DNA from: Pseudomonas sp. R84
GTDB taxonomy: Bacteria; Pseudomonadota; Gammaproteobacteria; Pseudomonadales; Pseudomonadaceae
DNA length: 64,000 nucleotides
Direction of reading: 5' to 3'
Assembly: GCF_009834515.1 (NCBI RefSeq)
Contig: NZ_CP019426.1
Span: forward strand, 3,151,501-3,215,500
The position numbers were made by a program, and so were the translations under genes. This document shows, piece after piece, positions 1 to 11,013 of the stretch (the first letter of the stretch is position 1; every line of letters starts with the position of its first letter). Below the pieces are notes generated by a model. It ran no database searches and was not told the DNA's origin. It saw only the letters and a list, made by a program, of their open reading frames with translations.

Positions 1-1580
<1,580 letters not shown>

Positions 1581-1620
1581 GATTGCTCCTGCAAAACGGG
1601 TAAATTCTGGGCTTACACAT

Positions 1621-1720
1621 CCCCCTGTAGGAGTGAGCCTGCTCGCGATAGCGGTCTATCAGGCGACATCAATGTTGAATGTCAGATAGCTATCGCGAGC
1701 AGGCTCACTCCTACAGGGGG
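1621..1720. repeat. REP doublet (REPIN-like) 1
   Basis: Two 32-bp arms (1621-1652 and 1689-1720) are perfect reverse complements around a 36-bp spacer. The arms carry GTAGGAGTGAGCCTGCTCGCGA, the GTAGG/GAGTGAG variant of the Pseudomonas REP sequence. The RNA would form a long hairpin between the DUF2934 gene and glgX. Confidence 0.9.
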
Positions 1721-1805
1721 TTTTGTGTGTTTCTTGAGGACGAACGCGTCCTCGGTGGCGAGCGGACCCGCCACACGGTCATTCAATTCATATTTCCGGT
1801 GAGCG

Positions 1806-2120
1806 TCAGATCGCCGAAGGCTTTCGCGGCGCTTTAGGCTTTTTCTCGGCGGCTTTTTCGCCCGGGGGAATCACTTTGGCGGCGCTGGCCGGTTTGGCTT
1901 TGGCCGCAGGTTTCGGTTTGGCGGCCGGGGCCTTGGCCTCAGTGGCCTTGCCCGCGGTTTTGCTGCCAGCGGCTTTTGGCGGTTTCTTCGGTGCCAGCGC
2001 CTCAGCTTCAGCGAGCTTGCGTGCCATCTCCCAATGGCGCGCCTCCTGACCGTCAGGCTGGCCTTCCGATTCCCAGATTTGATAGGCGAATTCGCGGATG
2101 CGTTTATCGTCGGTACTCAT
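1806..2120 (-). CDS. DUF2934 domain protein with Ala/Lys/Pro-rich tail
   Basis: This is a 104-residue protein. Residues about 5-40 (IREFAYQIWESEGQPDGQEA ... HW) match the short DUF2934 motif. The rest, about residues 41-104, is a low-complexity tail of Ala, Lys and Pro, resembling a disordered basic segment. An AGGAG ribosome site precedes the ATG at 2120. It lies 21 bp after treY in the trehalose/glucan operon, the place where P. aeruginosa also has a small protein of this kind, which suggests a conserved accessory role. The biochemical function is unknown. The basic tail could bind nucleic acid or polyanions, but that is inference. Confidence 0.8.
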   Translation of the reverse strand: MSTDDKRIREFAYQIWESEGQPDGQEARHWEMARKLAEAEALAPKKPPKAAGSKTAGKATEAKAPAAKPKPAAKAKPASAAKVIPPGEKAAEKKPKAPRKPSAI

Positions 2121-2141
2121 CGCAATGCTCCTGAACTGAAC

Positions 2142-4916
2142 TCATGCTTGTGTTAAGTGTTGGATAAAGAGATTGACCGGGACATCCCCCAGCGCGTCGC
2201 TGATATTCAGCTCCCTGTTTTTTGTGACTGCGCTGCTTGAAAAAAGTCCCTTCAGGTTTGTCGCAGAGGCGGCGAACGGTAAAACCACCCGCGTATCGCC
2301 CCAGCGCAGCGCATCGACCTGAGGTACAGCACCGTTTTCCAGCAGGGTTGCGCAACGGATCGGCACGATCACGATGGCCTGCTTGCCCTCGTGCTCGCGG
2401 GCAAACGCGAGCACGTTGTGCGCCTGACTGCCGAGCACTTCCAGGGCCTGGTAAGTGCCCCGGCGGAACAGCTCGGCATGCTCGACACGCAGGTTCAGCA
2501 CCTCGGCGATCAAGGCTTGCTTGATGCGTCCGTCACGCCAGTTCGCCAGCAGCTCCACAGGTGGCAAAGGCTCCTGCAGGGCGTGCTCACGAGCGGCGTA
2601 ATCCACCGGCCGGCGATTGTCCGGATCGACCAGGCTGAAGTCCCAGAACTCATTGCCCTGATACAGATCCGGCACCCCCGGCACGGTCATGCGCAGCAAG
2701 GTTTGCGCCAAACCATTGAGGGCGCCGGCAGCGGCGATGCTGTTGACGGTCTTGCTCAGCGCGGCGCGCAGCAGTTCGCCTTCTTCACCGGTGAGGAGTT
2801 TTTCGGTGAACGCCTGTGCGGCGTTTTCATAGCTTTCGTTAGGCGCGCTCCAACTGCTTTGCAGCTTGGCTTCGCGCAGGGCTTTCTGCTGCCATTGCCA
2901 GACGCGTTTGGCGTAGTCGGCGAACCCGGCCTGATCGTCATCGCGCAGTTGCAGCGGCCAACTGCCGAGCAATGCTTGATAGAGGATCAGTTCATCGCCG
3001 CTCGACGGCATCTGCTCGTCAACCCGAACGGGACGGGCGAGGGCGCGCCACAATTCGATCTGCTCGGCGTACCAGTGACTGCGCTCGCTGAGCACAGCCA
3101 GCCGTGCGCGAGTGTCTTCGCCACGTTTGTGATCGTGGGTGGCAGTGGCCAGCAAGTTGTCGGGGAACGCGTCCAGCCGTTGCTGATTGACTGCATGAAA
3201 ATCGCTGACCGGGGCGCTGAACTGCTCGGTGTTGTAGCCAACGTCATTACGCGCCAACAGTACCGCCGAGCGATACAGCGCGGTGTCTTCCACGGCTTTG
3301 GCGGCTGCCGGTGAGGTCAGTTGCTGAAAGCGTACGCAGGCGTGTTTGAGGATTTTGCGCGAGCGGCCGCGCGGTTTGCGTCGCCACGGTGTGCCACCGA
3401 GCCACGCAGCGACACAGTCGAGTACCGGCCAATCGGCTTCGCTCAGCGTTTGCCGCGCACCGTCCATGGCCTGCTGGAAAAACACCTCGTCCTGCGCCGA
3501 GCGGCCCATGGCGCTGATGTAAGTGCGATACACCGGGAAGTGCACGATCAACGCCTGCAACACCCGGCGGATCGCGCCGAGGGTCAGGTCGCGGGTCATC
3601 AGGTCATCGCGAGCGACTTGCAGCAGCGCTTGGGCGACGCTTTCGCAGTCGCTCGCCAGCGAGCCGTTGAGAATCTGCTGACGCGCCAGTTGCGCTTCTT
3701 CGATAAACGCGGCCGAGCGTTCGGTGCGCCGTTGCCACAGATCACCGAGGACGTATTCGCCGTCCGGATCGTGTTGCAGCAACGAAAGCTGATTCATGAA
3801 TTCGTAACCGGTGGTGCCGTCCACCGCCCAGTCGCGGTGCAGGGTTTCGCCGGCGCCGAGGATCTTCTCGACGTAGATCGGCAAATGCCTGCCCGGTGCC
3901 AGCAGGTCAACGCGGCGGCGCAGTTTGCGGCAGTAGCCGCGCGGGTCGGCGAGGCCGTCGATGTGGTCGATGCGCAAACCGTCGACCAAGCCTTCGGCGA
4001 TCAACTGGAAGATTTTGCCGTGGGTGGCTTCGAACACCGCCGGACGTTCGACACGCAGGCCGCCGAGTTCGTTGATGTCGAAAAAACGCCGCCAGTTGAT
4101 ATCGTCCGCTGCGGTGCGCCAGCTCGCGAGGCGATAGCTCTGGCGCTCGAGCAACTGATGCAGCGCCTGGAAGCCTGCTTCGGTCGTTGAGTCGAAATGC
4201 TGCAGGTTGCTGTGAATCGCTTCAAGCGTCTGCGGATCGCTCGCCAGTTCGCGCAACTCTTCCTTCAGTGGCATCGCCAGCGAATGTGCATCGGTTTGAT
4301 AACTGAGCGTGCTGAACCGGTCAGCGAGGGATTTCAGCGTCTCTTGGTGTTTGAGGATCTCACCGTAGTCACTCGGGCAGATCGGGAAATGATGATCGTA
4401 GTGCTCGACGTAAAAGCTGCCGGTGCTTGCCTTGAACAGCAACTTCAGCGTGCCTTCCTGCAACGCCACGCCGTAATCGCTGCCGAGAAATGGCAGCAGT
4501 AACTGACCCTCCATCAACGGGTCCGGCGAGTGCCACTGAATATCGAAGAACTCGCCGTAAGGGCTCAGTCGCCCCCATTCCAGCAGGTCGAGCCACCACG
4601 GGTTGTCGCTGCCACCGACCGCCATGTGGTTGGAAACAATGTCGAGGATCAGCCCCATGTTGTGTTCACGCAGGGTGCTGACCAAGCGCCTTAACGCCGG
4701 TTCGCCACCGAGCTCCGGGTTGACCTGGGTCGGGTCGACCACATCGTAACCGTGCATGGAACCGGCCCGTGCCGCGAGCAGCGGCGAGGCATAAATATGG
4801 CTGATGCCGAGCCGGGCGAAGTACGGCACCAATGGTACGGCTTGTTCGAGGGTAAAACCTTTATGAAATTGCAGGCGCAATGTCGCGCGCAGGGGCTGGA
4901 TGAGCGCTTGATTCAT
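2142..4916 (-). CDS. treY: Maltooligosyl trehalose synthase TreY
   Basis: This 924-residue GH13 enzyme converts the reducing-end alpha-1,4 linkage of maltooligosaccharides into a trehalose alpha-1,1 linkage, giving maltooligosyl trehalose for TreZ. The N-terminus has the family pattern LRLQFHKGFTLEQAVPLVPYF, followed by the GH13 region GLILDIVSNHMAV. The nucleophile region is GLRIDHIDGLADPRGY and the acid/base region is IYVEKILGAGE. The C-terminal part contains VPDLYQGNEFWDFSLVDPDN, also typical of TreY. Its ATG at 4916 overlaps the malQ stop by ATGA, so the two are probably translationally coupled. The length is normal for the family. Confidence 0.95.
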   Translation of the reverse strand: MNQALIQPLRATLRLQFHKGFTLEQAVPLVPYFARLGISHIYASPLLAARAGSMHGYDVVDPTQVNPELGGEPALRRLVSTLREHNMGLILDIVSNHMAVGGSDNPWWLDLLEWGRLSPYGEFFDIQWHSPDPLMEGQLLLPFLGSDYGVALQEGTLKLLFKASTGSFYVEHYDHHFPICPSDYGEILKHQETLKSLADRFSTLSYQTDAHSLAMPLKEELRELASDPQTLEAIHSNLQHFDSTTEAGFQALHQLLERQSYRLASWRTAADDINWRRFFDINELGGLRVERPAVFEATHGKIFQLIAEGLVDGLRIDHIDGLADPRGYCRKLRRRVDLLAPGRHLPIYVEKILGAGETLHRDWAVDGTTGYEFMNQLSLLQHDPDGEYVLGDLWQRRTERSAAFIEEAQLARQQILNGSLASDCESVAQALLQVARDDLMTRDLTLGAIRRVLQALIVHFPVYRTYISAMGRSAQDEVFFQQAMDGARQTLSEADWPVLDCVAAWLGGTPWRRKPRGRSRKILKHACVRFQQLTSPAAAKAVEDTALYRSAVLLARNDVGYNTEQFSAPVSDFHAVNQQRLDAFPDNLLATATHDHKRGEDTRARLAVLSERSHWYAEQIELWRALARPVRVDEQMPSSGDELILYQALLGSWPLQLRDDDQAGFADYAKRVWQWQQKALREAKLQSSWSAPNESYENAAQAFTEKLLTGEEGELLRAALSKTVNSIAAAGALNGLAQTLLRMTVPGVPDLYQGNEFWDFSLVDPDNRRPVDYAAREHALQEPLPPVELLANWRDGRIKQALIAEVLNLRVEHAELFRRGTYQALEVLGSQAHNVLAFAREHEGKQAIVIVPIRCATLLENGAVPQVDALRWGDTRVVLPFAASATNLKGLFSSSAVTKNRELNISDALGDVPVNLFIQHLTQA

Positions 4917-6991
4917 TGGTCACGCTCGGCAGCCTGAAGACGCGCGCACGCGAGTAGTTCCAGGCGTCGCGCCGCATCCGCGCCGTCGAGCAGCGCCTCA
5001 CTGGTGCCGGGCAAGCGCCGTGACCAGTTCGGATGGCTGTCGATAGTGCCCGGCAGATTCGCTTGTTCGTTGATGCCTAAAGCATCTTCCAGCGGCAGCA
5101 GCACCAGCGGCGCGCGGGTGTGACCGAGGAAGCGCACCGCGGCATCGACCACTTGATCGGCCTCGTGGGATTCCTCGCGAAAATTCTGCGGGTCCTGACT
5201 CAAGGCACTGCGCAGGCCTTCACGTTCACGCTGACGATGCTGGCGCCATTCGATTTCACCGTTGGCATCGACAAATCCCAACCGCGCGTTCCAGTCGATG
5301 TCGCGGCCATGCCACCAACCGTTGAGCGTCGGCAGATCGTGGGTGCTGGTGGTCGCCAGTGCGTTGTCCGGCCAGTCGAGAATCGGTTTGAAATGGGTGT
5401 TGTCCTGCTCGAACAGCAACACGCGCATGCCGAGCATGGAGCGGGCGATGAGTTTCTCGCGCAGGCCGTCGGGCACGGTGCCGAGGTCTTCGCCAAGGAC
5501 GATCGCCTGATGACGATGGGATTCGAGGGACAACAAGCGCAGCAAGTCATCGACCGGGTAATACAGGTACGCACCATCGGCCGGCGCGGCGCCATTGGGG
5601 ATCACCCACAAACGTTGCAGGCCCATGACATGGTCGATGCGCAAACCACCGGCGTGGGCGAAGTTGGCGCGCAGCATGTCGATGAAGGCGCGAAAACCGT
5701 TGCGGATCAGGCCTTCCGGAGAGAACGCGGAAATGCCCCAGCCCTGACCCGAGCGATTGAGAATGTCCGGCGGCGCACCGACGGTGAGCGAGGCGAGCAG
5801 TTCATCTTGAAAACTCCAGGCCTGACTGCCAGCACCGTCGGCGCCCACTGCCAGGTCGGCGATCAGACCAATGCCCATGCCGGCGCTGCGTGCGGCGGTT
5901 TGCGCACGTTCCAGGCAACGGTGGATCAGCCATTGGCAAAACGCGAAATAGCCGATGCGCTCGGCGTACTCCTCGGCAAAGGCCTCCAGCGCCGCGCCGC
6001 GTGGGTCGTGCCAGTGTTCCGGCCATTGCCGCCAGTCGAGGTTTTCACCTCGGGCGGCGCGCATTTCCTGAATCGCTTCGAAACGGCAGTGATTTTCCAG
6101 TGCTTCGCCACCGGCGTGGCGGAAACTGGCGAAATCCGGGTGCAACGGATGGTCACCAGCAATGAAACCTTCGTACAACGCTTGCAGGAGCTTTTGCTTG
6201 GCGTCGGCGGCGCTCGGCCAGTCGATCAGTGTCAGGTCTTCCAGTTGCGCGAACTGCTCGGCCAGGCCGGCCGCGTCGATCGCATCACGCAAGGCGCGCT
6301 CACCGAGAATGGCCCCGGGTGCGGCGTAAAGAGAGTTGAGGAACAACCGACTGGATGGCGAATAAGGGCTGTAGCGCCCGGTATCGGCGCTGAACATGGC
6401 GTGCAGCGGGCTGATCGCCAAGGCATCGGCGCCGCGCTCACCAGCCACGCGGACCAGGTCTTCCAGTGCTTGAGTGTCGCCGAAGCCGCCGTCGCCGGCG
6501 CGGCGCAAGGCATACAGTTGCGCACTCAGCCCCCAGACGCGGGGAATCGGATTATCCACCGCATCGCCGACGCTGAAGCAGCGCTCCGGCGCCACGGCCA
6601 GGGTGAAATACTGGTCGCTGATGTGCACCTGTTGATAGCCGACCGGGATCAGCCCCGGCAGTATCGCCTCGGAATCGAGTTTCAGGTTCAGCCGCGAGCC
6701 GTCTTCAAGGTGGATTTCACACGGCGTTTGCGGAGCGAAATAACGCGCCAGATCAACGCCGACACCGACATCGGCGGTCAACAGCGGCGGCAAGTGGCGG
6801 TCTTGTTGCACGGCTTGCAGTTCCAGCAGGCTTGCGTCGATTTCCTGCGCCGTGCTGGCGGGGTGGCCGAGTCCGATCAGGACATTGCGCAGCACCGCTG
6901 GGGCGACTTTCTGCGGACGGCCGTTGGCGTCGATCCAGTCGACGGCGAGGCCGGCTCGGCTGGCAAGAATTTCCAGTTGCGCATCGCTCAT
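4913..6991 (-). CDS. malQ: 4-alpha-glucanotransferase MalQ
   Basis: This GH77 amylomaltase of 692 residues transfers maltodextrin segments between acceptors in the cytoplasm. Catalytic regions are visible: GLRIDHVMGLQRLW (nucleophile Asp), VLGEDLGTVPDGL (acid/base Glu) and TTSTHDLPTLNGWW (stabilising Asp). The frame is open upstream to 7111, but the ATG at 6991 (MSDAQLEILASRAG) is chosen because a GGAGAG ribosome site precedes it and it overlaps the treZ stop by ATGA. It is sandwiched between treZ and treY, so it probably reshapes short maltodextrins into lengths TreY can use. Confidence 0.94.
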   Translation of the reverse strand: MSDAQLEILASRAGLAVDWIDANGRPQKVAPAVLRNVLIGLGHPASTAQEIDASLLELQAVQQDRHLPPLLTADVGVGVDLARYFAPQTPCEIHLEDGSRLNLKLDSEAILPGLIPVGYQQVHISDQYFTLAVAPERCFSVGDAVDNPIPRVWGLSAQLYALRRAGDGGFGDTQALEDLVRVAGERGADALAISPLHAMFSADTGRYSPYSPSSRLFLNSLYAAPGAILGERALRDAIDAAGLAEQFAQLEDLTLIDWPSAADAKQKLLQALYEGFIAGDHPLHPDFASFRHAGGEALENHCRFEAIQEMRAARGENLDWRQWPEHWHDPRGAALEAFAEEYAERIGYFAFCQWLIHRCLERAQTAARSAGMGIGLIADLAVGADGAGSQAWSFQDELLASLTVGAPPDILNRSGQGWGISAFSPEGLIRNGFRAFIDMLRANFAHAGGLRIDHVMGLQRLWVIPNGAAPADGAYLYYPVDDLLRLLSLESHRHQAIVLGEDLGTVPDGLREKLIARSMLGMRVLLFEQDNTHFKPILDWPDNALATTSTHDLPTLNGWWHGRDIDWNARLGFVDANGEIEWRQHRQREREGLRSALSQDPQNFREESHEADQVVDAAVRFLGHTRAPLVLLPLEDALGINEQANLPGTIDSHPNWSRRLPGTSEALLDGADAARRLELLACARLQAAERDQ

Positions 6992-8790
6992 AGGCGCTCT
7001 CCATTCAGAGGTTGCAAAGGGGTTGCGGCCGTGAGGCTGACAAGCGCGCAATACGCGGGCAGTTCGCCCGATTCCGACAGATCGGCGCTGGATGGCTGCT
7101 GAAACAACCACACGGCCTCGGTCTGTGGAGGGTTGACCACTGGCGTGTCACTGAGGTTCAGGTCAATTCGCAGCTCGCTGCCATTGCCAAGCCGCCAGCG
7201 TGCACTGACCGCGCCGTAACCGAGCATGTGCGCGCCGAGCGCTTGCGTGCCGGACAGATGGGGAATGATGTATTGATGGCGAAATTGCAGGAGCTTTTGA
7301 TACAGCGCGAGGGTTTCCTGCTGTTTTGCGCTGCCATGGCCGATCAACCTTGGCTGTGAGGCGTGGAAGGTTTTTTCAGCATTCGGGTCAGGAATCTGCT
7401 CGCGCTTGTGCGGATCAGTGAAGGCACTGAACGCGGCGAATTCATTGCGTCGACCCTCGCGCACCAGTTTCGCCAGTTCACCGTGGTGGCTGGTGAAAAA
7501 CAGGAACGGCTGCTCGGCGGCGAACTCGTCGCCCATGAACATCAGCGGAATCATCGGTGACAGCAGCAACAACACGGTCGCTGCCTGCACGGCACGCGGA
7601 TCGGCCAGGTGATGCAGGCGTTCGCCGAACGCGCGGTTGCCGATCTGATCGTGGTTTTGCAGGAACAGCACGAACGCGGTGGAGGGCAGATGTTCGCTAG
7701 GCTCGCCGCGCGGTTCGCCGTGACGGGTGATGTGCCCCTGGAAAACAAAACCCTGACTGAGGCAGCGCACCAGTTGTTCGGTGGGTTGCGCGGCGTAGTC
7801 GGCGTAATAGGCGTCGGTTTCGCCAGTGAGCAGGACGTGCAAGGCGTTGTGGCCGTCGTCGTTCCACTGCGCGTCGTAGTCGTATTCGAGCAGGCTCGAC
7901 TGGTTCAGTTCGTTTTCCACGGTCAGCCAGACATGCCGGCTCGGGTCAATCTGCGCGCGGACACGCTGGGCCATTTCCGTGAGGAAGTCCGGGTCTTCGA
8001 TGGCATGCACCGCATCCAGGCGCAGACCGTCGAAGCGATATTCGAGCAACCACATCAGGGCGTTTTCGATAAAGAATTCGCGAACTTCGCTGCGGCGAAA
8101 ATCGATCGCCGCGCCCCATGGCGTGTGTTTGTCCTCGCGGAAAAAGCCTTTGGCGTAACGATGCAGGTAATTGCCGTCGGGACCGAAGTGGTTGTAGACC
8201 ACATCAAGAATGACCGCCAAACCGTGGCCGTGGGCACTGTCGATCAGGTGTTTGAGTTGTTCCGGGGTGCCGTAGGAAGCTTGCGGTGCGTAGGGCAAAA
8301 CACCGTCGTAACCCCAATTGCGATCGCCTGGAAACTGCGCCAGCGGCATCAGTTCGATGGCGGTGATGCCCAGGCCCGCGAGGCGCGCCAGATGTTGTTC
8401 GACTTCAGCGAAACCGCCGAGCGCACCGACGTGCAACTCGTAGATCACCGCTTCGCTCCACGGCCGACCTTGCCAGGCAGTGTGGCGCCATTGATAAGCC
8501 AGCGGATCGACCACCACGCTGTGGCGGTCGAGGTCGCCATCCTGTGCTCTGGAGGCCGGGTCGGGCACTTCCAGTTCGCCGTCGATGTTGTAGCGGTAAC
8601 GCGTGCCCGCCGGGCAGCGAGTCTTGATCACAAACCAGCCGTCTGCCTGAGACAGCATCGGCAGCGACTGGCCATTTTCAAGCTCGACACTGACGTAAAA
8701 CGCATCGGGTGCCCACAGCGCGAACTGTGTGTGTTCGGCGTCCAGCATGATCGCGCCGTGGGGCCAGGTTTCAGTAGACCGTAACGGCAT
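6988..8790 (-). CDS. treZ: Malto-oligosyltrehalose trehalohydrolase TreZ
   Basis: This 600-residue GH13 enzyme releases trehalose from maltooligosyl trehalose made by TreY. An N-terminal CBM48/E-set part (FALWAPDAFYVSVELENG) is followed by the barrel. The nucleophile is in GLRLDAVHAIED, the acid/base in WLTVENELNQSS and the third carboxylate in FLQNHDQIGNRAFG. An AGGGAGG ribosome site lies 9 bp upstream of the ATG at 8790. The gene starts 18 bp after the glgA stop. Together glgA, treZ, malQ and treY give a route from glucan to trehalose, usually linked to osmotic or desiccation tolerance in pseudomonads. Confidence 0.95.
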   Translation of the reverse strand: MPLRSTETWPHGAIMLDAEHTQFALWAPDAFYVSVELENGQSLPMLSQADGWFVIKTRCPAGTRYRYNIDGELEVPDPASRAQDGDLDRHSVVVDPLAYQWRHTAWQGRPWSEAVIYELHVGALGGFAEVEQHLARLAGLGITAIELMPLAQFPGDRNWGYDGVLPYAPQASYGTPEQLKHLIDSAHGHGLAVILDVVYNHFGPDGNYLHRYAKGFFREDKHTPWGAAIDFRRSEVREFFIENALMWLLEYRFDGLRLDAVHAIEDPDFLTEMAQRVRAQIDPSRHVWLTVENELNQSSLLEYDYDAQWNDDGHNALHVLLTGETDAYYADYAAQPTEQLVRCLSQGFVFQGHITRHGEPRGEPSEHLPSTAFVLFLQNHDQIGNRAFGERLHHLADPRAVQAATVLLLLSPMIPLMFMGDEFAAEQPFLFFTSHHGELAKLVREGRRNEFAAFSAFTDPHKREQIPDPNAEKTFHASQPRLIGHGSAKQQETLALYQKLLQFRHQYIIPHLSGTQALGAHMLGYGAVSARWRLGNGSELRIDLNLSDTPVVNPPQTEAVWLFQQPSSADLSESGELPAYCALVSLTAATPLQPLNGERL

Positions 8791-8808
8791 CGTGGTGAAC
8801 CTCCCTGG

Positions 8809-10395
8809 TTATTTGTGGTGAGCTTTACCCAGCGCCTTGGCCACCAGTTGTTCGTAGAGTTCGGCGTACGGTTCAACCGCTTTGCACCAGTTGAACGGCG
8901 CGGCCATGGCCCGGCAACGCATGGCGTTGAGCAGTTCGGGGAAGGCGAAGACCTTGAACGCGCGGCTCAGGGCCTCTTGATAGCTTTCAGCGGTGGACTC
9001 ATCGAAGAGGAAACCGGTGACGCCATTTTCAATGGTGTCGGCCAGCCCGCCGGTATTGCGTGCGACCGGCAGCGAGCCGAAACGCTGGGCATACATCTGG
9101 CTCAAACCACAAGGCTCGTAACGCGATGGCATCAACAGGAAGTCGCTCCCGGCGAACATCCTGCGGGCGTCGGTTTCATTGAAGCCGATGCGCACACCGA
9201 TCTGCCCGGGGAAGCGTAGCGCCAGTTCGCGCATGGCTTGTTCTTCTTCCGGCTCACCGCGACCGATGATGGCGATCTGTCCGCCGTTTTTAACGATGTA
9301 CTCGGATACCGCGATCGTCAGGTCGAGACCTTTCTGATAGACCAGTCGCGAAACCACGGCGAACAGCGGGCCTTCTGAGTCATTCAATTCAAACAGCTCA
9401 CGCACATGCGCGGCGTTGACCGCTTTGCCTTCCCAGTCACCGATGGCAAACGGTGCGAACAGGTGCGGATCGGTGGCGGCGTCCCAGCTCTCATCGATGC
9501 CGTTGGGGATGCCGCTGAGCAAGCCTTGCTGGGTCTTGGCGGCGAGAAAGCCGTCGAGGCCGCAGCCGAAATCCGGGGTGGTGATTTCCTGCGCATACGT
9601 GGCGCTGACTGTGGTGATGTGGCTCGAATAGGCCATGCCGGCCTTGAGGAACGACATCTTGCCGTAGAACTCCATGCCTTCCTGTTGCAGAGCATGGTTG
9701 GGAATCCCCAGTTCAGGGCAGGAACCGAGGCTGGTCACGCCTTGATAGGCGAGGTTGTGAATGGTGAACAGGGTCGGCGTGCGCTGCCCGCGCCAGTGCA
9801 TATAGGCGGGGGCGAGACCGGCCGGCCAGTCGTGGGCGTGCACCAGATCCGGGCACCAGTGAATTTGCGCGAGATTGGCGGCGATGTCCGCAGCGGCCAG
9901 GCCCAGACGGGCGAAACGAATGTGGTTGTCCGGCCAGTCGCGACCGTTGTTGGCGCCGTAGGGCGAGCCTTCGCGCTCGTAAAGTTCCGGGCAGATCAGC
10001 ACGTAGATGACCAGACCGTCGGGCATGTCCATACGGCCGATCTTGCACGGTGGCAGAGCGGCATGGCCACCGAGTTCGCCGATGATGTGGATCGGGTTCT
10101 CGCTGTGCATCACTTGCGGGTAGCCGGGGATCAACACGCGCACATCGTGCAGATGGGCCATGGCCCGCGGCAGGGCGGCGGAAACGTCACCCAAGCCACC
10201 GGTCTTGACCAGATCGGCGATTTCCGAGGTGACGAACAATACTTTTTTCTTGTTGGGGTTCTGGCTCGCTACTGGAGTCAGCGTTTTGGTGCCGGGGACG
10301 TTGATCTGTCGGCTGCCGGGAACACTGACGGTGCTCGATTCTCCAACCGCCTGCTGAGCACGCTCTCCCTGAATATCCAATGCCGCACTGATCAT
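8809..10395 (-). CDS. glgA: Glycogen synthase GlgA (GT5) with N-terminal extension
   Basis: This glucosyltransferase extends alpha-1,4-glucan. After an extension of about 50 residues (MISAALDIQGER onward, rich in Ser, Thr, Val and Pro), the canonical GT5 start KKVLFVTSEIADLVKTGGLGDV supplies the nucleotide-sugar binding KTGGL motif. The C-terminal domain has SRYEPCGLSQMYAQRFG and NTGGLADT, where the family's conserved Glu lies. The ATG at 10395 is preceded by GGGAG; the frame is open to 10482, but those extra residues look like a read-through leader. The protein is 528 residues against about 480 for E. coli GlgA, the difference being the extension. It is the first gene of the operon. Confidence 0.93.
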   Translation of the reverse strand: MISAALDIQGERAQQAVGESSTVSVPGSRQINVPGTKTLTPVASQNPNKKKVLFVTSEIADLVKTGGLGDVSAALPRAMAHLHDVRVLIPGYPQVMHSENPIHIIGELGGHAALPPCKIGRMDMPDGLVIYVLICPELYEREGSPYGANNGRDWPDNHIRFARLGLAAADIAANLAQIHWCPDLVHAHDWPAGLAPAYMHWRGQRTPTLFTIHNLAYQGVTSLGSCPELGIPNHALQQEGMEFYGKMSFLKAGMAYSSHITTVSATYAQEITTPDFGCGLDGFLAAKTQQGLLSGIPNGIDESWDAATDPHLFAPFAIGDWEGKAVNAAHVRELFELNDSEGPLFAVVSRLVYQKGLDLTIAVSEYIVKNGGQIAIIGRGEPEEEQAMRELALRFPGQIGVRIGFNETDARRMFAGSDFLLMPSRYEPCGLSQMYAQRFGSLPVARNTGGLADTIENGVTGFLFDESTAESYQEALSRAFKVFAFPELLNAMRCRAMAAPFNWCKAVEPYAELYEQLVAKALGKAHHK

Positions 10396-10884
10396 ATGAA
10401 TCTCCCGTATCGTTGATCTGATTCTTGTCTTGAACAAGCGATGTCCATGGCCAAGTCCTGTGGCCGGGCGCAAACGCGCCACGCATCGGTGAGCAAACGC
10501 TACCCAACACGCGCAAGCAGAATGGGTGATCGGGCCGTTGCAAGGATTGCACCAGTCGCTTTGGCCCTGCCTTTCAGATGACCCGCCGCCGCGCGCAAAA
10601 GTTTCGACTTTTTTTCGGCAATGTGACTGGTCGGTTTTACCCCGCGAAAGTCAGTCTAGGCCAGATCCTAGAGCGGGGCGGCGCAAATGGGTAAATTGTT
10701 CGACAATCGGTTGGCATGCCGCGTAAACCGAACTTTTGAGGGGGAAACGCACCGACGAAGTGCAGGTTTTTCTGTGAGGGAGGGCCAAAACGGTGACTGG
10801 GCGGTCACGATTTGTGCTAGCGGGAAGGGTGGTTGCACTGTTGTGGGGCGGGCAGTTTGTTGATGGGGGGACAGTGAGTGCCCC
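10396..10884. other. Gene-free region upstream of glgA
   Basis: No convincing gene is seen on either strand. Reading frames here are short and lack ribosome sites. The glgA promoter must lie in this stretch, but no clear -35/-10 pair was recognised by eye. Confidence 0.6.
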
Positions 10885-10977
10885 TTCGCGAGCAGGCTCG
10901 CTCCCACATTGGATCTGCGCCGGGAACAGATTTTCTGCCCACTGAAGATCCCCTGTGGGAGCGAGCCTGCTCGCGAA
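10885..10977. repeat. REP doublet 2, outward-facing arrangement
   Basis: The arms at 10885-10908 and 10954-10977 are inverted copies of the GTGGGAGCGAGCCTGCTCGCGA type. Their order is reversed relative to the doublets at 1621 and 14106: the TCGCGAGCAGG arm comes first and the GTGGGAGCGAG arm second. The intergenic stretch continues to the 2-hydroxyacid dehydrogenase stop at 11014. Confidence 0.85.
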
Positions 10978-11013
10978 AGCAGTGGTCGCTACACCACCGT
11001 ATTCATGAAGGTC

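Noticed and set aside
5120..7102. A 660-codon plus-strand frame
   Set aside because: It overlaps malQ completely and has no domain or ribosome site. High GC makes long antisense frames common here.
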